From CAYVWB01 sp964455395 (GTDB lineage Bacteria > Desulfobacterota > Desulfovibrionia > Desulfovibrionales > Desulfovibrionaceae): DNA of 30,213 nt. The notes beneath the pieces were generated by a model, which saw nothing but the letters and a program-made list of their open reading frames with translations, searched no databases and had not been told where the DNA came from. The stretch spans positions 1-30,213 of the forward strand of contig CAYVWB010000055.1 of NCBI GenBank assembly GCA_964455395.1, written 5' to 3'. This document shows positions 15,332 to 23,620 of this stretch, piece after piece. Both the position numbers and the translations under genes were made by a program. How positions within the stretch are numbered: position 1 is the stretch's first letter; each line of letters starts with the position of its first letter.

Positions 15332-16246
15332 TCAGCCGCCGGGGCTAATGCACCGCTTGCAGAGGAAGTCCGGGGGCGACTCCGCTTCGCCATGGACCTG
15401 CGCTCGAAGTCGAGCCCATGCCGGGCTGGTCAGGATGGACTCCAGCGAGTCCGTACGGATGTCGCCGAACACGGCCTCGCGGTGGTAATCCATGCAGCAG
15501 AGGGTCAGTTCGCCGGAATGAAGGAAGTGCAGCCAGCGTTCCGTGCGAATGCAGCGGAAGCCGCGCAGGCTGGTTCGCGCCGGACTCCCGGCGGCGGCGC
15601 GCAAGGGGCCGCGGCGGATGTTCCGCGCCCGGTCGTGGTAGCGGATGAAGTCGATGCGGGGGCGCCGCGCCACGGCGTGCGCTTCGCAGATGCGTTCCCA
15701 GAAGGCGTGGTACTCGGCCTTGCTGAAAGTGAATGGATGCGCCGCCGCCAGGGGGTGGGGTTCGCCGGCGCCGCGAAGGTAGACGCGGATGGATGTCGTC
15801 CGGACCAGATGGAGCACGTGGACGACATGCCGCAGGCAGGTTTCGAAATCCAGCCCCATGCAGCCTTCATGCGTGCGCGCATCCACGCCGTGGAAGCTGA
15901 TGCGGAGCTCGCTCTTCACCCCGGCCAGTGACGAGACGAGCCGCTCGGCCACTGCAGGCGTCAACGCGGCGGCGTTGGTGGCCACCTCCAGCGCCTGAAA
16001 CCGCAGCCGTTGTCTTGCCTGCGCCAGACGCTCCCATAACGCCGGGTCCAACAGAGGCTCGTTCTCGAGATACATCAGCAGTTTACCGATTCTGACGCCC
16101 TCCAGCTCATCGAGGATGCGCGCGAAGGCGGCATCCTCCATGACGGCGGTCGGTTGACGACCCCACGTCTCCGGGTGTGGACAGATGAGACACCGACCGT
16201 TGCAGGCCGTGGTTGTCTGGATCTGGACATGGATGGGTTCCTGCAT
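15332..16246 (-). CDS. Radical SAM protein with SPASM-like C-terminus
   Basis: A 304-aa radical S-adenosylmethionine enzyme. The N-terminal cluster motif is Cys15-x3-Cys19-x2-Cys22 (TACNGRCLICPHP), followed by a TIM-barrel-like region with YLENEPLLDP and EVATNAAALTP. A C-terminal cysteine group (Cys232, Cys250, Cys251, Cys296 and Cys299; GELTLCCMDYHREAVFGDI) is typical of a SPASM/twitch auxiliary-cluster domain. Such proteins modify peptides, enzymes or small molecules. No precursor peptide or partner enzyme was recognised nearby, and the gene is flanked by convergent and divergent unrelated genes. The substrate is therefore unknown. The ATG follows GCGAGG. Confidence 0.85.
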   Translation of the reverse strand: MQEPIHVQIQTTTACNGRCLICPHPETWGRQPTAVMEDAAFARILDELEGVRIGKLLMYLENEPLLDPALWERLAQARQRLRFQALEVATNAAALTPAVAERLVSSLAGVKSELRISFHGVDARTHEGCMGLDFETCLRHVVHVLHLVRTTSIRVYLRGAGEPHPLAAAHPFTFSKAEYHAFWERICEAHAVARRPRIDFIRYHDRARNIRRGPLRAAAGSPARTSLRGFRCIRTERWLHFLHSGELTLCCMDYHREAVFGDIRTDSLESILTSPAWARLRAQVHGEAESPPDFLCKRCISPGG

Positions 16247-16732
16247 GCAGATGGCCTCGCAGTCACATGAAAAAAAAAGTCGCTCGGACGCGCCGTCACA
16301 GTCATGATGGAATAATTGATGGGCGTCATCACAAGAGAATGCAGCCGCTCGACTGGATGATCACACAGAAATGCAGTTCTCCGACGGGGCGCCACGGAGC
16401 GACGCGTGCACGCAGAGCAGACATACGCGCTCCTACCTTGTGGAGCAAGGCCTCGGCTCGTGGCGCAGGCTCCGACCGCCGCCCCACGGGGGTGGCGACC
16501 GCTCCGTCGTCTCGCGGCGCCGCCTTTTCGTGGTCCCATCGAGTGGGGGTGCGAATAGTCCACTGGAAATATGGATGATATCCTGGTGCTGTGATTGACG
16601 ACCAAAGGCTGTCAGTGAGGGTTCAGCCGCCGTGAGGGCATTGAACGGTGAGATCCGCCAAATCCCCTTGGCGCCGTGGCTTGCTCTGGTATGCATGAGG
16701 CTGAACAGCAACCCTCACGAAGGAGGCGACTC
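16247..16732. other. Divergent intergenic region; no gene seen
   Basis: About 490 bases between the radical SAM gene and the first HU-like gene. A run of nine A lies near 16270. No small open frame with a credible ribosome binding site was found on either strand, including a search by eye for a precursor peptide. Confidence 0.4.
16668..16695 (+). promoter_or_regulatory. Possible promoter of the HU-like genes
   Basis: TTGGCG (16668-16673) and TATGCA (16690-16695) are 16 bases apart, and TGG precedes the -10 as in an extended -10. It would give a ~30-base leader before the first HU-like gene. The match is modest. Confidence 0.35.
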
Positions 16733-17032
16733 ATGAAACGTGGCGTTGTCCGCCTGGGACCCAACGACGACACGATGTTCTTCATCAAGAAGATGCAGGA
16801 GAAAGCCGGCTTGAGCGCGGAAGACGCCGAGATGGCCGTGGATCTGCTCATCGCCGCCATCCCGCGCGCGCTGAAGAATGCGGATGCCTTCGACCTCCCG
16901 GAGATCGGCAAGTTCTCCGTGGCGTACAAGGAAAATCAGCCCGATGAGCACACCAAGCACTACAAGATAGTGAAGTTCGAACCCGCCGGCGGCTTGAAAG
17001 ACATCGCCGCGGAATGTCGAACTCGGGCATAG
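16733..17032 (+). CDS. HU/IHF-like DNA-binding protein with altered arm
   Basis: A 99-aa protein with the HU/IHF fold pattern. Helices are at residues ~14-50 (AGLSAEDAEMAVDLLIAAIPRAL), then LPEIGKFSVAY and, at the end, VKFEPAGGLKDI, which matches the HU FxPGKALKD signature. The beta-arm between them lacks the usual Gly-Arg-Asn-Pro tip and instead reads NQPDEHTKHY, so minor-groove intercalation may be reduced or different. A ~12-residue N-terminal extension precedes the fold. The ATG has an ideal AAGGAGG six bases upstream; the upstream in-frame ATG has none. A second HU-like gene follows 71 bases later. Confidence 0.8.
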   Translation: MKRGVVRLGPNDDTMFFIKKMQEKAGLSAEDAEMAVDLLIAAIPRALKNADAFDLPEIGKFSVAYKENQPDEHTKHYKIVKFEPAGGLKDIAAECRTRA

Positions 17033-17103
17033 CCACGGCTGCCTTCTCTATCAAGATAATTGTGCAAAGGTGTTGATCTGCAACGTCAAGGAGAAAGACG
17101 CGT

Positions 17104-17373
17104 ATGCCGGACAAAAAAACACTCACCAACGCCTTGAAGGACTCCATGCCAGAAGTCGTGACGGACGATGCCAAGGCGAACATGATCGTGGACGCGTTCT
17201 TCGCAACCATCGAAGAAGCCGTGGATACATGCACCGCCATGACTTTGCATGGCGTGGGCGAGTTCCTCGTGGACACTGAAGGCGAGCGCAAATCCCTCGT
17301 CTTCGTCCCGGACAGGGTCCTGCTGGAGACCCTCAACGAAGGCTCCATCGGCGTCGGGCAAGAGCGCACCTGA
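17104..17373 (+). CDS. Short HU-like protein lacking the DNA-binding arm
   Basis: An 89-aa protein with the helical half of an HU monomer (LTNALKDSMPEVV, ANMIVDAFFATIEEAV), the turn LHGVGEFLV and the end FVPDRVLLETLN, corresponding to HU FKPGKALKDAVN. Only about ten residues (DTEGERKSL) stand where HU has a ~30-residue beta-arm, so it probably cannot clamp DNA like HU. It may dimerise with the preceding HU-like protein; this is inference. AAGGAGA lies ten bases before the ATG. A terminator follows, so the two HU-like genes form a unit. It is diverged enough that single-sequence searches may miss the family. Confidence 0.65.
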   Translation: MPDKKTLTNALKDSMPEVVTDDAKANMIVDAFFATIEEAVDTCTAMTLHGVGEFLVDTEGERKSLVFVPDRVLLETLNEGSIGVGQERT

Positions 17374-17460
17374 ACTGCCGAGCCACAGGCCCCGCAAGGA
17401 AGTACGGACGCCACAGCCGCACGACCATGCGGGCGCCAGCCCCATGCGATCGGCCATTGC

Positions 17461-17496
17461 GAGAGGGAGCGACGCGTACTGCGCCGCTCCCTTTTC
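17461..17496 (+). terminator. Rho-independent terminator of the HU-like genes
   Basis: GGGAGCG (17465-17471) pairs perfectly with CGCTCCC (17485-17491) around a 13-base loop and is followed by TTTTC. It lies 88 bases past the stop. Confidence 0.8.
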
Positions 17497-17626
17497 GTCG
17501 TGTCGCGCGTTCCCGGAATGCGCGGCCCCGGCGTGTGCGGCGAGGCGCGCGATGCGGTCGCATCCTTGGAATTACTGGAACGCCGCAGTTACGGAATGCT
17601 CGGCCTCGCACGGAGTCGCACAGGCT

Positions 17627-18451
17627 TTAGTCATCACGGTCCTTGGCGTCACGCGGTGGGGCCGGTGAATTCGCGCCGCCTTCGTCCAGTTCGCCGGGCG
17701 TCTCCACGGGTTTCAGGACGGGCGTCGCGTCGATGACTTGTTGCGTCGTGGCGCGCTTGCCGTCCAGAGAGAGCATGCGGCCGTCGGAAGTGACGACGGT
17801 CTTGTTGTCCAGGATGGCGACGCCTGTCCGCTCCAGCACCTCCTGGCGGTATGCGTACTCGCTTTGCAACCGTCTGGCTTTGTGCATGAACCACAGGCGG
17901 ACCACATAGCTCACCAACCAGGCGGCGATGAGCCCGCCCGAGAGCCAGATGGCCACCTCGGCCACGGTTTTGCCCAACTCCAGCACGCTGCTCATGATGA
18001 TGTCGAGATTCAGCACCACGGCGCCCAACGCCAGCAAGCCGCCCAGCAGAATGACCGCAGGCAATCCTTTGAAGAGCGCGAACCACTTGCGGCTCCGCTC
18101 GGACAAGGCTGCTTCGGCGTCCTCCGGGAGGTCCTGGTCCGCCAAGAGGATTTGAGAAAAGCCGATGTTCACCAACTGGGCCAGCAGGAGCACAGCCACC
18201 GGCGCCACGAACAGCGCGATGAGGTACTCCTTCATGGGGAAATCGAAGCTGACGCCCCCCTGGGGCGCCATGCGCATGGTGCTCACGCCGTAGACCACGG
18301 CCACGACAGTGATGAAGAACTCGACGATGAAGATTCCCACCGCCAGATAGGTCAGCAGGGACTTCTTCTCCTTGTCGTTCATGATGCCGCCGACGCCGCC
18401 GAAACGTCGTCGGGTGTTCGTCTTTTCGTTATTGGCTTGCTTGTCGGTCAT
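17627..18451 (-). CDS. Four-helix inner-membrane protein, unknown function
   Basis: I do not recognise a family. The 274-aa protein has a charged N-terminus and four hydrophobic segments at residues ~32-56, ~75-97, ~127-148 and ~163-188. A basic cytoplasmic-type stretch follows (HKARRLQSEYAYRQEVLER), then a soluble tail rich in Asp, Pro and Thr that ends RDAKDRDD. The frame is open for a further ~109 residues upstream, but those are Arg/Ser-rich and not protein-like. The ATG at 18451 (MTDKQANN) or the one at 18382 (MNDKEKKS) is the likely start; neither has a strong Shine-Dalgarno. It is monocistronic and divergent from the efflux operon. Confidence 0.7.
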   Translation of the reverse strand: MTDKQANNEKTNTRRRFGGVGGIMNDKEKKSLLTYLAVGIFIVEFFITVVAVVYGVSTMRMAPQGGVSFDFPMKEYLIALFVAPVAVLLLAQLVNIGFSQILLADQDLPEDAEAALSERSRKWFALFKGLPAVILLGGLLALGAVVLNLDIIMSSVLELGKTVAEVAIWLSGGLIAAWLVSYVVRLWFMHKARRLQSEYAYRQEVLERTGVAILDNKTVVTSDGRMLSLDGKRATTQQVIDATPVLKPVETPGELDEGGANSPAPPRDAKDRDD

Positions 18452-18936
18452 GCTGGTGTGCTCGCTGGAAGGCTGCAGGCCGTCGCCAGGTGGGTGGTCG
18501 CTTTCGGACCGGCGCGATTGCGCGCGCCCCATGGTGGTCAGGGAAGACGCTGAGCTGCGCGTTTTTCGTTCGTGTATCAAGGGAGGCGCAGCCTTGCATC
18601 CAAATCGTGAAAGGCTCCCATATGGTACGGAATGGGCCATGCGCATGGCAAGGTCGTTTTGATGAAACTTCCGTGAGCAAAGGATGGGTCGGGATCGAAG
18701 AGGCCGCCGTGGCCACGCCGACGCTTGCCACGGGGGCGCATTCCGCATCAGATGGATGGTGATTCGAGCCGCCCCCAACGCCTTGGTGACGATGGAGCAG
18801 GGTGACGGCGTGTCGGGATGGGACCGGGTGACTGGGGGATTTCTCGGGAGACGTCGGTCCAGTGTGGCGATTCCTCACGTATCACAATGCGTTGTAGAGT
18901 GATGAACGGGAGTCGTGTCGCCGTGCGCCGTCAGGA
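18452..18936. other. Divergent intergenic region ahead of the efflux operon
   Basis: About 490 bases without a supported gene. It contains a 14-bp perfect palindrome GCCATGCGCATGGC (18636-18649) and a nearby CCATATGG (18618-18625). Both share the CCAT...ATGG theme of the palindromes at the start of the next gene. No regulator gene is linked to the efflux operon. Confidence 0.5.
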
Positions 18937-18961
18937 GCGCCATGGTACCATGGCGCCATGG
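18937..18961 (+). promoter_or_regulatory. Overlapping perfect palindromes at the efflux operon start codon
   Basis: Bases 18937-18956 form a 20-bp perfect palindrome. An overlapping 14-bp one (18948-18961) includes the ATG. Three CCATGG hexamers recur every 8 bases. The only in-frame start (18958) has its AGGAG at 18933-18937, 20 bases away, and the palindrome fills exactly that gap. In mRNA an 8-bp hairpin with a GTAC loop would bring AGGAG next to the ATG. It could equally be a protein-binding operator. Confidence 0.75.
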
Positions 18962-20271
18962 ATCACCCCCATTCTCCCAACTCAAAAGGGCCTTGTTCCC
19001 GACGAAAGTTCCTGGCGACCGCTCCTTGTCTGCTCCTGTTGCTGTGCGTCCTGCTCGGTATGCCGGCGGCCTGCGGCGGTGAAGCGGACCAGCCCCGCTC
19101 AAACGAAGCTCGGGAGGACTCGCGCGCCAGGGCCAAGCCGGTAAGCACCGTCGTCCTCCAGGGGGAAGACTTCCGCGAAACCGCCACAGGCGTGGGGAGT
19201 CTTGCCTCGCCCAGGCGTGTGCAGATCGCGCCGGAGCTCAACGCCATTCTGGCCACGGTCCATGTGGCGGAGGGCGCTGCCGTGCGCCAGGGGGAACGTC
19301 TCTACACCCTGGAGTCCGACACTCTGCGCAGCGAACGCGAAGCCGTGCAGGCCGCGCTGGAGCAGGCCCGCGCCGAAGCGGAAAACGCCCGCGTGACCTT
19401 CCGCCGCTTCGAACAGCTCTACGAGACGCGGACCATCTCCCGCGACGAATTCGACGAGCGCGCCACGGCCTTTCGCACCGCGCAGGCCGAGGTGGAGCGC
19501 TTGCAGGCCGAGCTCCGGCGCACACGGCAGCGGCTCGAGGATACGACGCTCCGTGCGCCCATGGACGGCGTCATCGACGCACACCAAGCCGATCCGGGCG
19601 ACTACGTGGAGGCCGGCGAGACGCTCACCACCCTCTATCAGACCGATCCCCTGGAGATCGAATTCACCGTGGCGGAGACCTTCATGGGCCGGATTCGATC
19701 GGGACAGGCCGTGGAGGTTCGCCTGCCCGCGCAGGGTGACGAGGCCGCGTCCCATCACGGCGAGGTGACATTTGTCGCCCCCAACGTGGCCCCAGAGACG
19801 AGGCAGCTCCAGGTGAAGGCGCGTGTGCAGAATGGCGAAGGCGCGCTCAAGCCCGGGGCCTTCGCCCACGCCACGGTCATCCTGGATGTGCGGGAGGATC
19901 GTCCCGCCGCGCCGGAACGCGCATTGGCGGCGCAGCGCGAGGGCTACGCGCTCTTCGTTGTCGAGAACGGGAAAGCCCGCCGCCGTGACGTCGTCATCGG
20001 GCTGCGGCGGCCCGGTCTGGTGGAGATCGTGGAGGGCGCGGCAGTGGGCGAACAAGTCGTCGTGGAAGGGCACATGCGCCTGGCGGACGGCGACCTCGTC
20101 CGCGACCGAGCACGGTCAGACGCCGCCAACTCAACGCAGGAGGATTCAGCCGGGCGCGCCATGGGGAATGCGAAGGAGGACGCTCCGGCGGACACCCCGC
20201 CCGAGCCCTCGTCGAAGCCTGAATCCGAAACGCGCCGACAGCAGCACGCCACGGAGCAGCATACCGGATGA
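18958..20271 (+). CDS. RND efflux membrane fusion (periplasmic adaptor) protein
   Basis: A 437-aa adaptor of a tripartite RND efflux pump. The barrel-sandwich halves are GVGSLASPRRVQIAPEL...VHVAEGAAVRQGERLYTL and LRAPMDGVIDAHQADPGDYVEAGE. They are split by a ~90-residue alpha-helical coiled-coil hairpin (residues ~120-205). A beta-barrel (DPLEIEFTVAETFMGRI) and a membrane-proximal domain follow. The N-terminus has SRRKFLATAP before a Leu-rich core, a twin-arginine-like motif, and Cys39 after MPAA that may be a non-canonical lipobox. The C-terminal ~60 residues are low-complexity and charged. No other in-frame start exists after the TAG at 18895. It overlaps the pump gene by ATGA. No TolC-like gene is present. 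Confidence 0.92.
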   Translation: MDHPHSPNSKGPCSRRKFLATAPCLLLLLCVLLGMPAACGGEADQPRSNEAREDSRARAKPVSTVVLQGEDFRETATGVGSLASPRRVQIAPELNAILATVHVAEGAAVRQGERLYTLESDTLRSEREAVQAALEQARAEAENARVTFRRFEQLYETRTISRDEFDERATAFRTAQAEVERLQAELRRTRQRLEDTTLRAPMDGVIDAHQADPGDYVEAGETLTTLYQTDPLEIEFTVAETFMGRIRSGQAVEVRLPAQGDEAASHHGEVTFVAPNVAPETRQLQVKARVQNGEGALKPGAFAHATVILDVREDRPAAPERALAAQREGYALFVVENGKARRRDVVIGLRRPGLVEIVEGAAVGEQVVVEGHMRLADGDLVRDRARSDAANSTQEDSAGRAMGNAKEDAPADTPPEPSSKPESETRRQQHATEQHTG

Positions 20272-23200
20272 TCTGGAACACCACCATCCAGCGGCCCGTC
20301 CTCACCATCGTGGTTTTCCTGGCGCTGGGTATCTTCGGCGTGTGGGGGTGGCTGCAGATGCCATTGCGGGAGAACCCCGACGTGGAGACGCCCGTGGTGA
20401 GCGTCAACGTCGTGCTGCCGGGCGCGGAGCCTGAGGTTGTCGAAACCGAGATCATCGAGGTCCTGGAGGAAGAAATCAACACCGTGGAGGGGTTGAAGAC
20501 TCTCTCCTCCACGGCGCGTGAACAGGTGGGGACCATCGTGGCGGAGTTCGAGCTGTGGCGGGATGTCGACGTGGCCGCACAGGACGTGCGCGACGCCGTG
20601 AACCGCTCCCAACGCGAGCTCCCCGAAGGCGTGGAAGCCCCCGTGGTCAACAAGCTGGACCCGGACGCCTCCGCCATCATGTGGATCGCCCTCACCGGCG
20701 ACGAACGCTGGGACGCCGTGCGCCTGTCCACCTACGCGGACGAGACCATCAAGCCCCGACTGGAGAAGATCCGCGGCGCGGGGCGTGTCATCATCGGCGG
20801 GGAGCGACGCTACGCCGTGCGCATCCAGCTGGATCCGGCGCGCCTCGCCGCCCACGACCTCACCGTCCAGGAGGTGGTGGACGCAGTGCGCGCCAACAAC
20901 GTGGACATCCCCTCGGGGCGGGTGGAGAGCGTCTCCCGTGAACTTCTGGTGAAGACGGAAGGACAGTTCGCCGGCCCCGCGCCCTTCAACGAGATCATTG
21001 TCGCATCCCGTCCCTCCGGCCCTGTGCGGCTGGACGACGTGGCCACGGCCGTGGATGGTGTGGAAAACGACAGGCAGACGGCCCGTTTCGTGGGAGACAC
21101 GGCCGTGGGATTGGGCGTGGTGAAACGCAGCGGCGCCAACACCGTGGCGCTTGCCGACGCGACCAAGGCCGCCATGGTCGAAATCGCCGGGGATTTTCCA
21201 GCGGGACTGGAGTACAAGATCGCCGCAGACGACTCGATCTATATCGAGCAGAGCATTCGTGATTTGCTGATCACCATCGCCATCGCAGCCTTTCTGGTGG
21301 TCCTTGTGGTGCTGGGATTCCTGCGCAACGTGTGGGGCACGGTCATCGTGGCGGCTTCCATCCCCGCTTCCTTGTTCGTGGGGGTCGCCGGCATGTACGC
21401 GCTGGGGTTCTCCGCCAACAATCTGACCATGCTGGGGTTGATCCTCGCCATCGGCATCGTCATCGACGACGCCATCGTCGTTCTGGAGAACACATACCGC
21501 CACCTGGAGCAAGGGGGCGAAACAAAGCCTGCAGCGCGGGTGGGCGCCACGGAGGTAGCCTTTGCGGCCATCGCCAACACCCTAGCGCTTGCTGCGGTGT
21601 TCATCCCCGTGGCCTTCACCGCGGGCGTCATCGGTCGGTTTTTTTTCGAATTCAGCCTGACCGTGGCGGTCACTGTCTTCGCGTCCACGCTCACGGCGCT
21701 CACACTCACGCCCATGCTTTGCTCGCGACTGTTGCGTGGCTCCGGCGAGGAGGGAGGCCTCGCCCGCATGGCGGAGCGTCTCCTGCAGGGTCTGGACAGG
21801 CTCTACAGTCACATCCTGAACGCGGCGTTCAGAGCGCGCTGGCTCGTCGTGTTGCTTGCCGCCGGCGCCTTCGGCCTGGGCGTCTATCTATTCGTCTCTC
21901 TTCCCACGGAACTTTCCCCGGCGGTGGACCGCTCCCAGTTCATCATCTCCTTCGAGACGCCTGAAGGCGCCACTCTGGCTCGAACGCAAGCCTATTCCCG
22001 CCGTCTCGGTGACGTGCTCGAGGCGACGACCGAGGTGGCGCATTTCTTCATCGCGCTGGGTCTCTCCCAGGGGGAGGGGCCAGGCAAGGTGAACGAGGGG
22101 ATCGCCTTCGTGCGGTTGCTGCCGAGAGATCAACGCGAACGCAGTCAGGAGCTGGTGATGCAGGGGCTGCGGGAAGCGTTTGGGGCCATTCCGGGAGGGC
22201 AGGCGTATGCCGTCTCCACCGGGGCTGGGCCTGGAGGACAAGGCGCGCCCGTGCAGTTGGTGTTGCAATACCAGGACCTGAATCGTCTGGCCGCCGCGCA
22301 GGAAAATGTGATGGCGTGGATGCGGCGTCAAAGGGAGTTCATCGGGGTCAACTCGAATCTCAAGATGAACAAGCCGGAGGTTCGAGTTGTCGTGCTGAGG
22401 GACAAGGCCAACGAACTGGGCGTGAGCGTGGCGGCGCTCTCCAACGCGCTGCGTTACCTGTTGGGGGAGCCGGACATCACGGAGATCGAGCGAGGCGCCG
22501 AGCGCTACGAGGTCATCACGGAGATCGCCTCCAAAGGGCGAATGATTCCCGCCATGCTTGGGGAAGTTTACGTGCGTGCGGCCTCGGGAGAGCTTGTCTC
22601 CCTGGGGAACGTAGCGCGACTGGAGGAGTCCATCGGTCCAAGTGAGATTCACCATTTCAACCGCCTGCGCGCAGCGACCATCTCCGCATCCACTCCGCCT
22701 GGCGTGGCCTTGGGCGACGCGCTGCGATCGCTCACGGAGCACTTGGATGCGAATCTCCCTCCCGGGTTCGAGTACGCTTTCACCGGATCCACCCAGGACT
22801 TCCAGGAGTCGTTTCGGTATTTATTCATCACCCTGGCCTTCTCGGTCGTATTCATCTACCTGGTGTTGGCGGCGCAGTTCGAATCGTTCCTGCAGCCGCT
22901 GGTCATCCTTATAGCGCTGCCACTTGCTGGCGTGGGCGCAGTGGCGGGCCTCAGCTTGTTGAACATGCCCCTGGGCGTGTTCACTTTCATCGGGTTCATC
23001 ATGCTCATGGGCATGGCCACCAAGAACGCCATTCTCATGATCGATTACACGAATGTACTCCGCGGTCGGGGGCGCTCCATCCACGAGGCCGCGCGGGAAG
23101 CCGCCCGTTTGCGCTTCAGACCGGTGGTGATGACCACATTCTCCACCGTACTGGGTCTTTTGCCCATCGCCTTGGGCTTCGGCGCCGGCGGGGAAGCGAG

Positions 23201-23333
23201 GGCTCCCATGGGCGTGGCCGTGGCCTGCGGTCTGACAATGACGACGCTGCTGACCCTGGCTGCATTGCCTGTGGCGTACACCCTGGTGGAGGACGGCCTG
23301 TCACGGCTGCAGCGTCGGGAGGAAACTGGATGA
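20268..23333 (+). CDS. RND-family inner-membrane efflux transporter (AcrB/HAE1 type)
   Basis: A 1021-aa proton-driven pump with the usual RND architecture: TM1 at residues ~10-28, a large periplasmic loop, TMs 2-6 from ~335, a second loop after ~560 and TMs 8-12 from ~850. Proton-relay residues are visible: Asp400-Asp401 in TM4 (GIVIDDAIVV) and Lys919 in TM10 (GMATKNAILMIDYTN). The porter-domain start PLRENPDVETPVVSVNVVLPGAEPE is typical of the HAE1/MexF-like branch rather than the heavy-metal CzcA branch. It is coupled to both neighbours by ATGA overlaps. The substrate cannot be inferred from sequence alone. Confidence 0.95.
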   Translation: MIWNTTIQRPVLTIVVFLALGIFGVWGWLQMPLRENPDVETPVVSVNVVLPGAEPEVVETEIIEVLEEEINTVEGLKTLSSTAREQVGTIVAEFELWRDVDVAAQDVRDAVNRSQRELPEGVEAPVVNKLDPDASAIMWIALTGDERWDAVRLSTYADETIKPRLEKIRGAGRVIIGGERRYAVRIQLDPARLAAHDLTVQEVVDAVRANNVDIPSGRVESVSRELLVKTEGQFAGPAPFNEIIVASRPSGPVRLDDVATAVDGVENDRQTARFVGDTAVGLGVVKRSGANTVALADATKAAMVEIAGDFPAGLEYKIAADDSIYIEQSIRDLLITIAIAAFLVVLVVLGFLRNVWGTVIVAASIPASLFVGVAGMYALGFSANNLTMLGLILAIGIVIDDAIVVLENTYRHLEQGGETKPAARVGATEVAFAAIANTLALAAVFIPVAFTAGVIGRFFFEFSLTVAVTVFASTLTALTLTPMLCSRLLRGSGEEGGLARMAERLLQGLDRLYSHILNAAFRARWLVVLLAAGAFGLGVYLFVSLPTELSPAVDRSQFIISFETPEGATLARTQAYSRRLGDVLEATTEVAHFFIALGLSQGEGPGKVNEGIAFVRLLPRDQRERSQELVMQGLREAFGAIPGGQAYAVSTGAGPGGQGAPVQLVLQYQDLNRLAAAQENVMAWMRRQREFIGVNSNLKMNKPEVRVVVLRDKANELGVSVAALSNALRYLLGEPDITEIERGAERYEVITEIASKGRMIPAMLGEVYVRAASGELVSLGNVARLEESIGPSEIHHFNRLRAATISASTPPGVALGDALRSLTEHLDANLPPGFEYAFTGSTQDFQESFRYLFITLAFSVVFIYLVLAAQFESFLQPLVILIALPLAGVGAVAGLSLLNMPLGVFTFIGFIMLMGMATKNAILMIDYTNVLRGRGRSIHEAAREAARLRFRPVVMTTFSTVLGLLPIALGFGAGGEARAPMGVAVACGLTMTTLLTLAALPVAYTLVEDGLSRLQRREETG

Positions 23334-23620
23334 AACTCGTCATGATCACGTGCCGCTTCGAATACAATGTTTCTGTCGAGCGCATCCTGCGCGAACACGG
23401 GGTTCAGGATTATATCCGGGTTCCCATGGCTGAAGGCGGTGACAAGGACGGTCGCCATGACGGTTCGAAAGTGCACCCTGGGCAAATGGCCGTGGTATGG
23501 GTCCAATTGGCGGACGACGCGCTTGGCTCCCTGCTGGAGGATTTGCGTGCGTTCAAGGAGGCCAAGGCTGCGCACGAGCACCTTACGGCGTTGGCGCTGA
23601 CGGTGAGTGAGCGGATATAA
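23330..23620 (+). CDS. Small protein of the RND operon, possibly PII-like
   Basis: A 96-aa soluble protein. The start MKLVMITCRFEYNVSVERILREHGVQDYI, the central loop VPMAEGGDKDGRHDGSKVHPG and the late strand MAVVWVQLADDALGSLLEDL follow the beta-alpha-beta plan of ferredoxin-like trimeric regulators of the PII/CutA type. The loop would correspond to the T-loop. The match is by pattern, not by a signature. Its start codon overlaps the pump stop (ATGA), so it is made in step with the transporter and may modulate or sense for it. Base composition changes to A+T-rich right after its stop. Confidence 0.65.
   Translation: MKLVMITCRFEYNVSVERILREHGVQDYIRVPMAEGGDKDGRHDGSKVHPGQMAVVWVQLADDALGSLLEDLRAFKEAKAAHEHLTALALTVSERI

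Noticed and set aside
16250..16290. Terminator at the A-run upstream of the radical SAM gene
   Set aside because: On the minus strand a T run is present, but the preceding bases form no stem longer than about three pairs, and the site is upstream of the gene.
18684..18902. 72-aa plus-strand frame before the efflux operon
   Set aside because: It is Arg/Gly-rich, lacks a family resemblance and ends in the operon's upstream region.
19944..21512. 522-aa minus-strand open frame opposite the efflux genes
   Set aside because: It is a shadow of the adaptor and pump genes, full of His, Asp and Gly with no family pattern.
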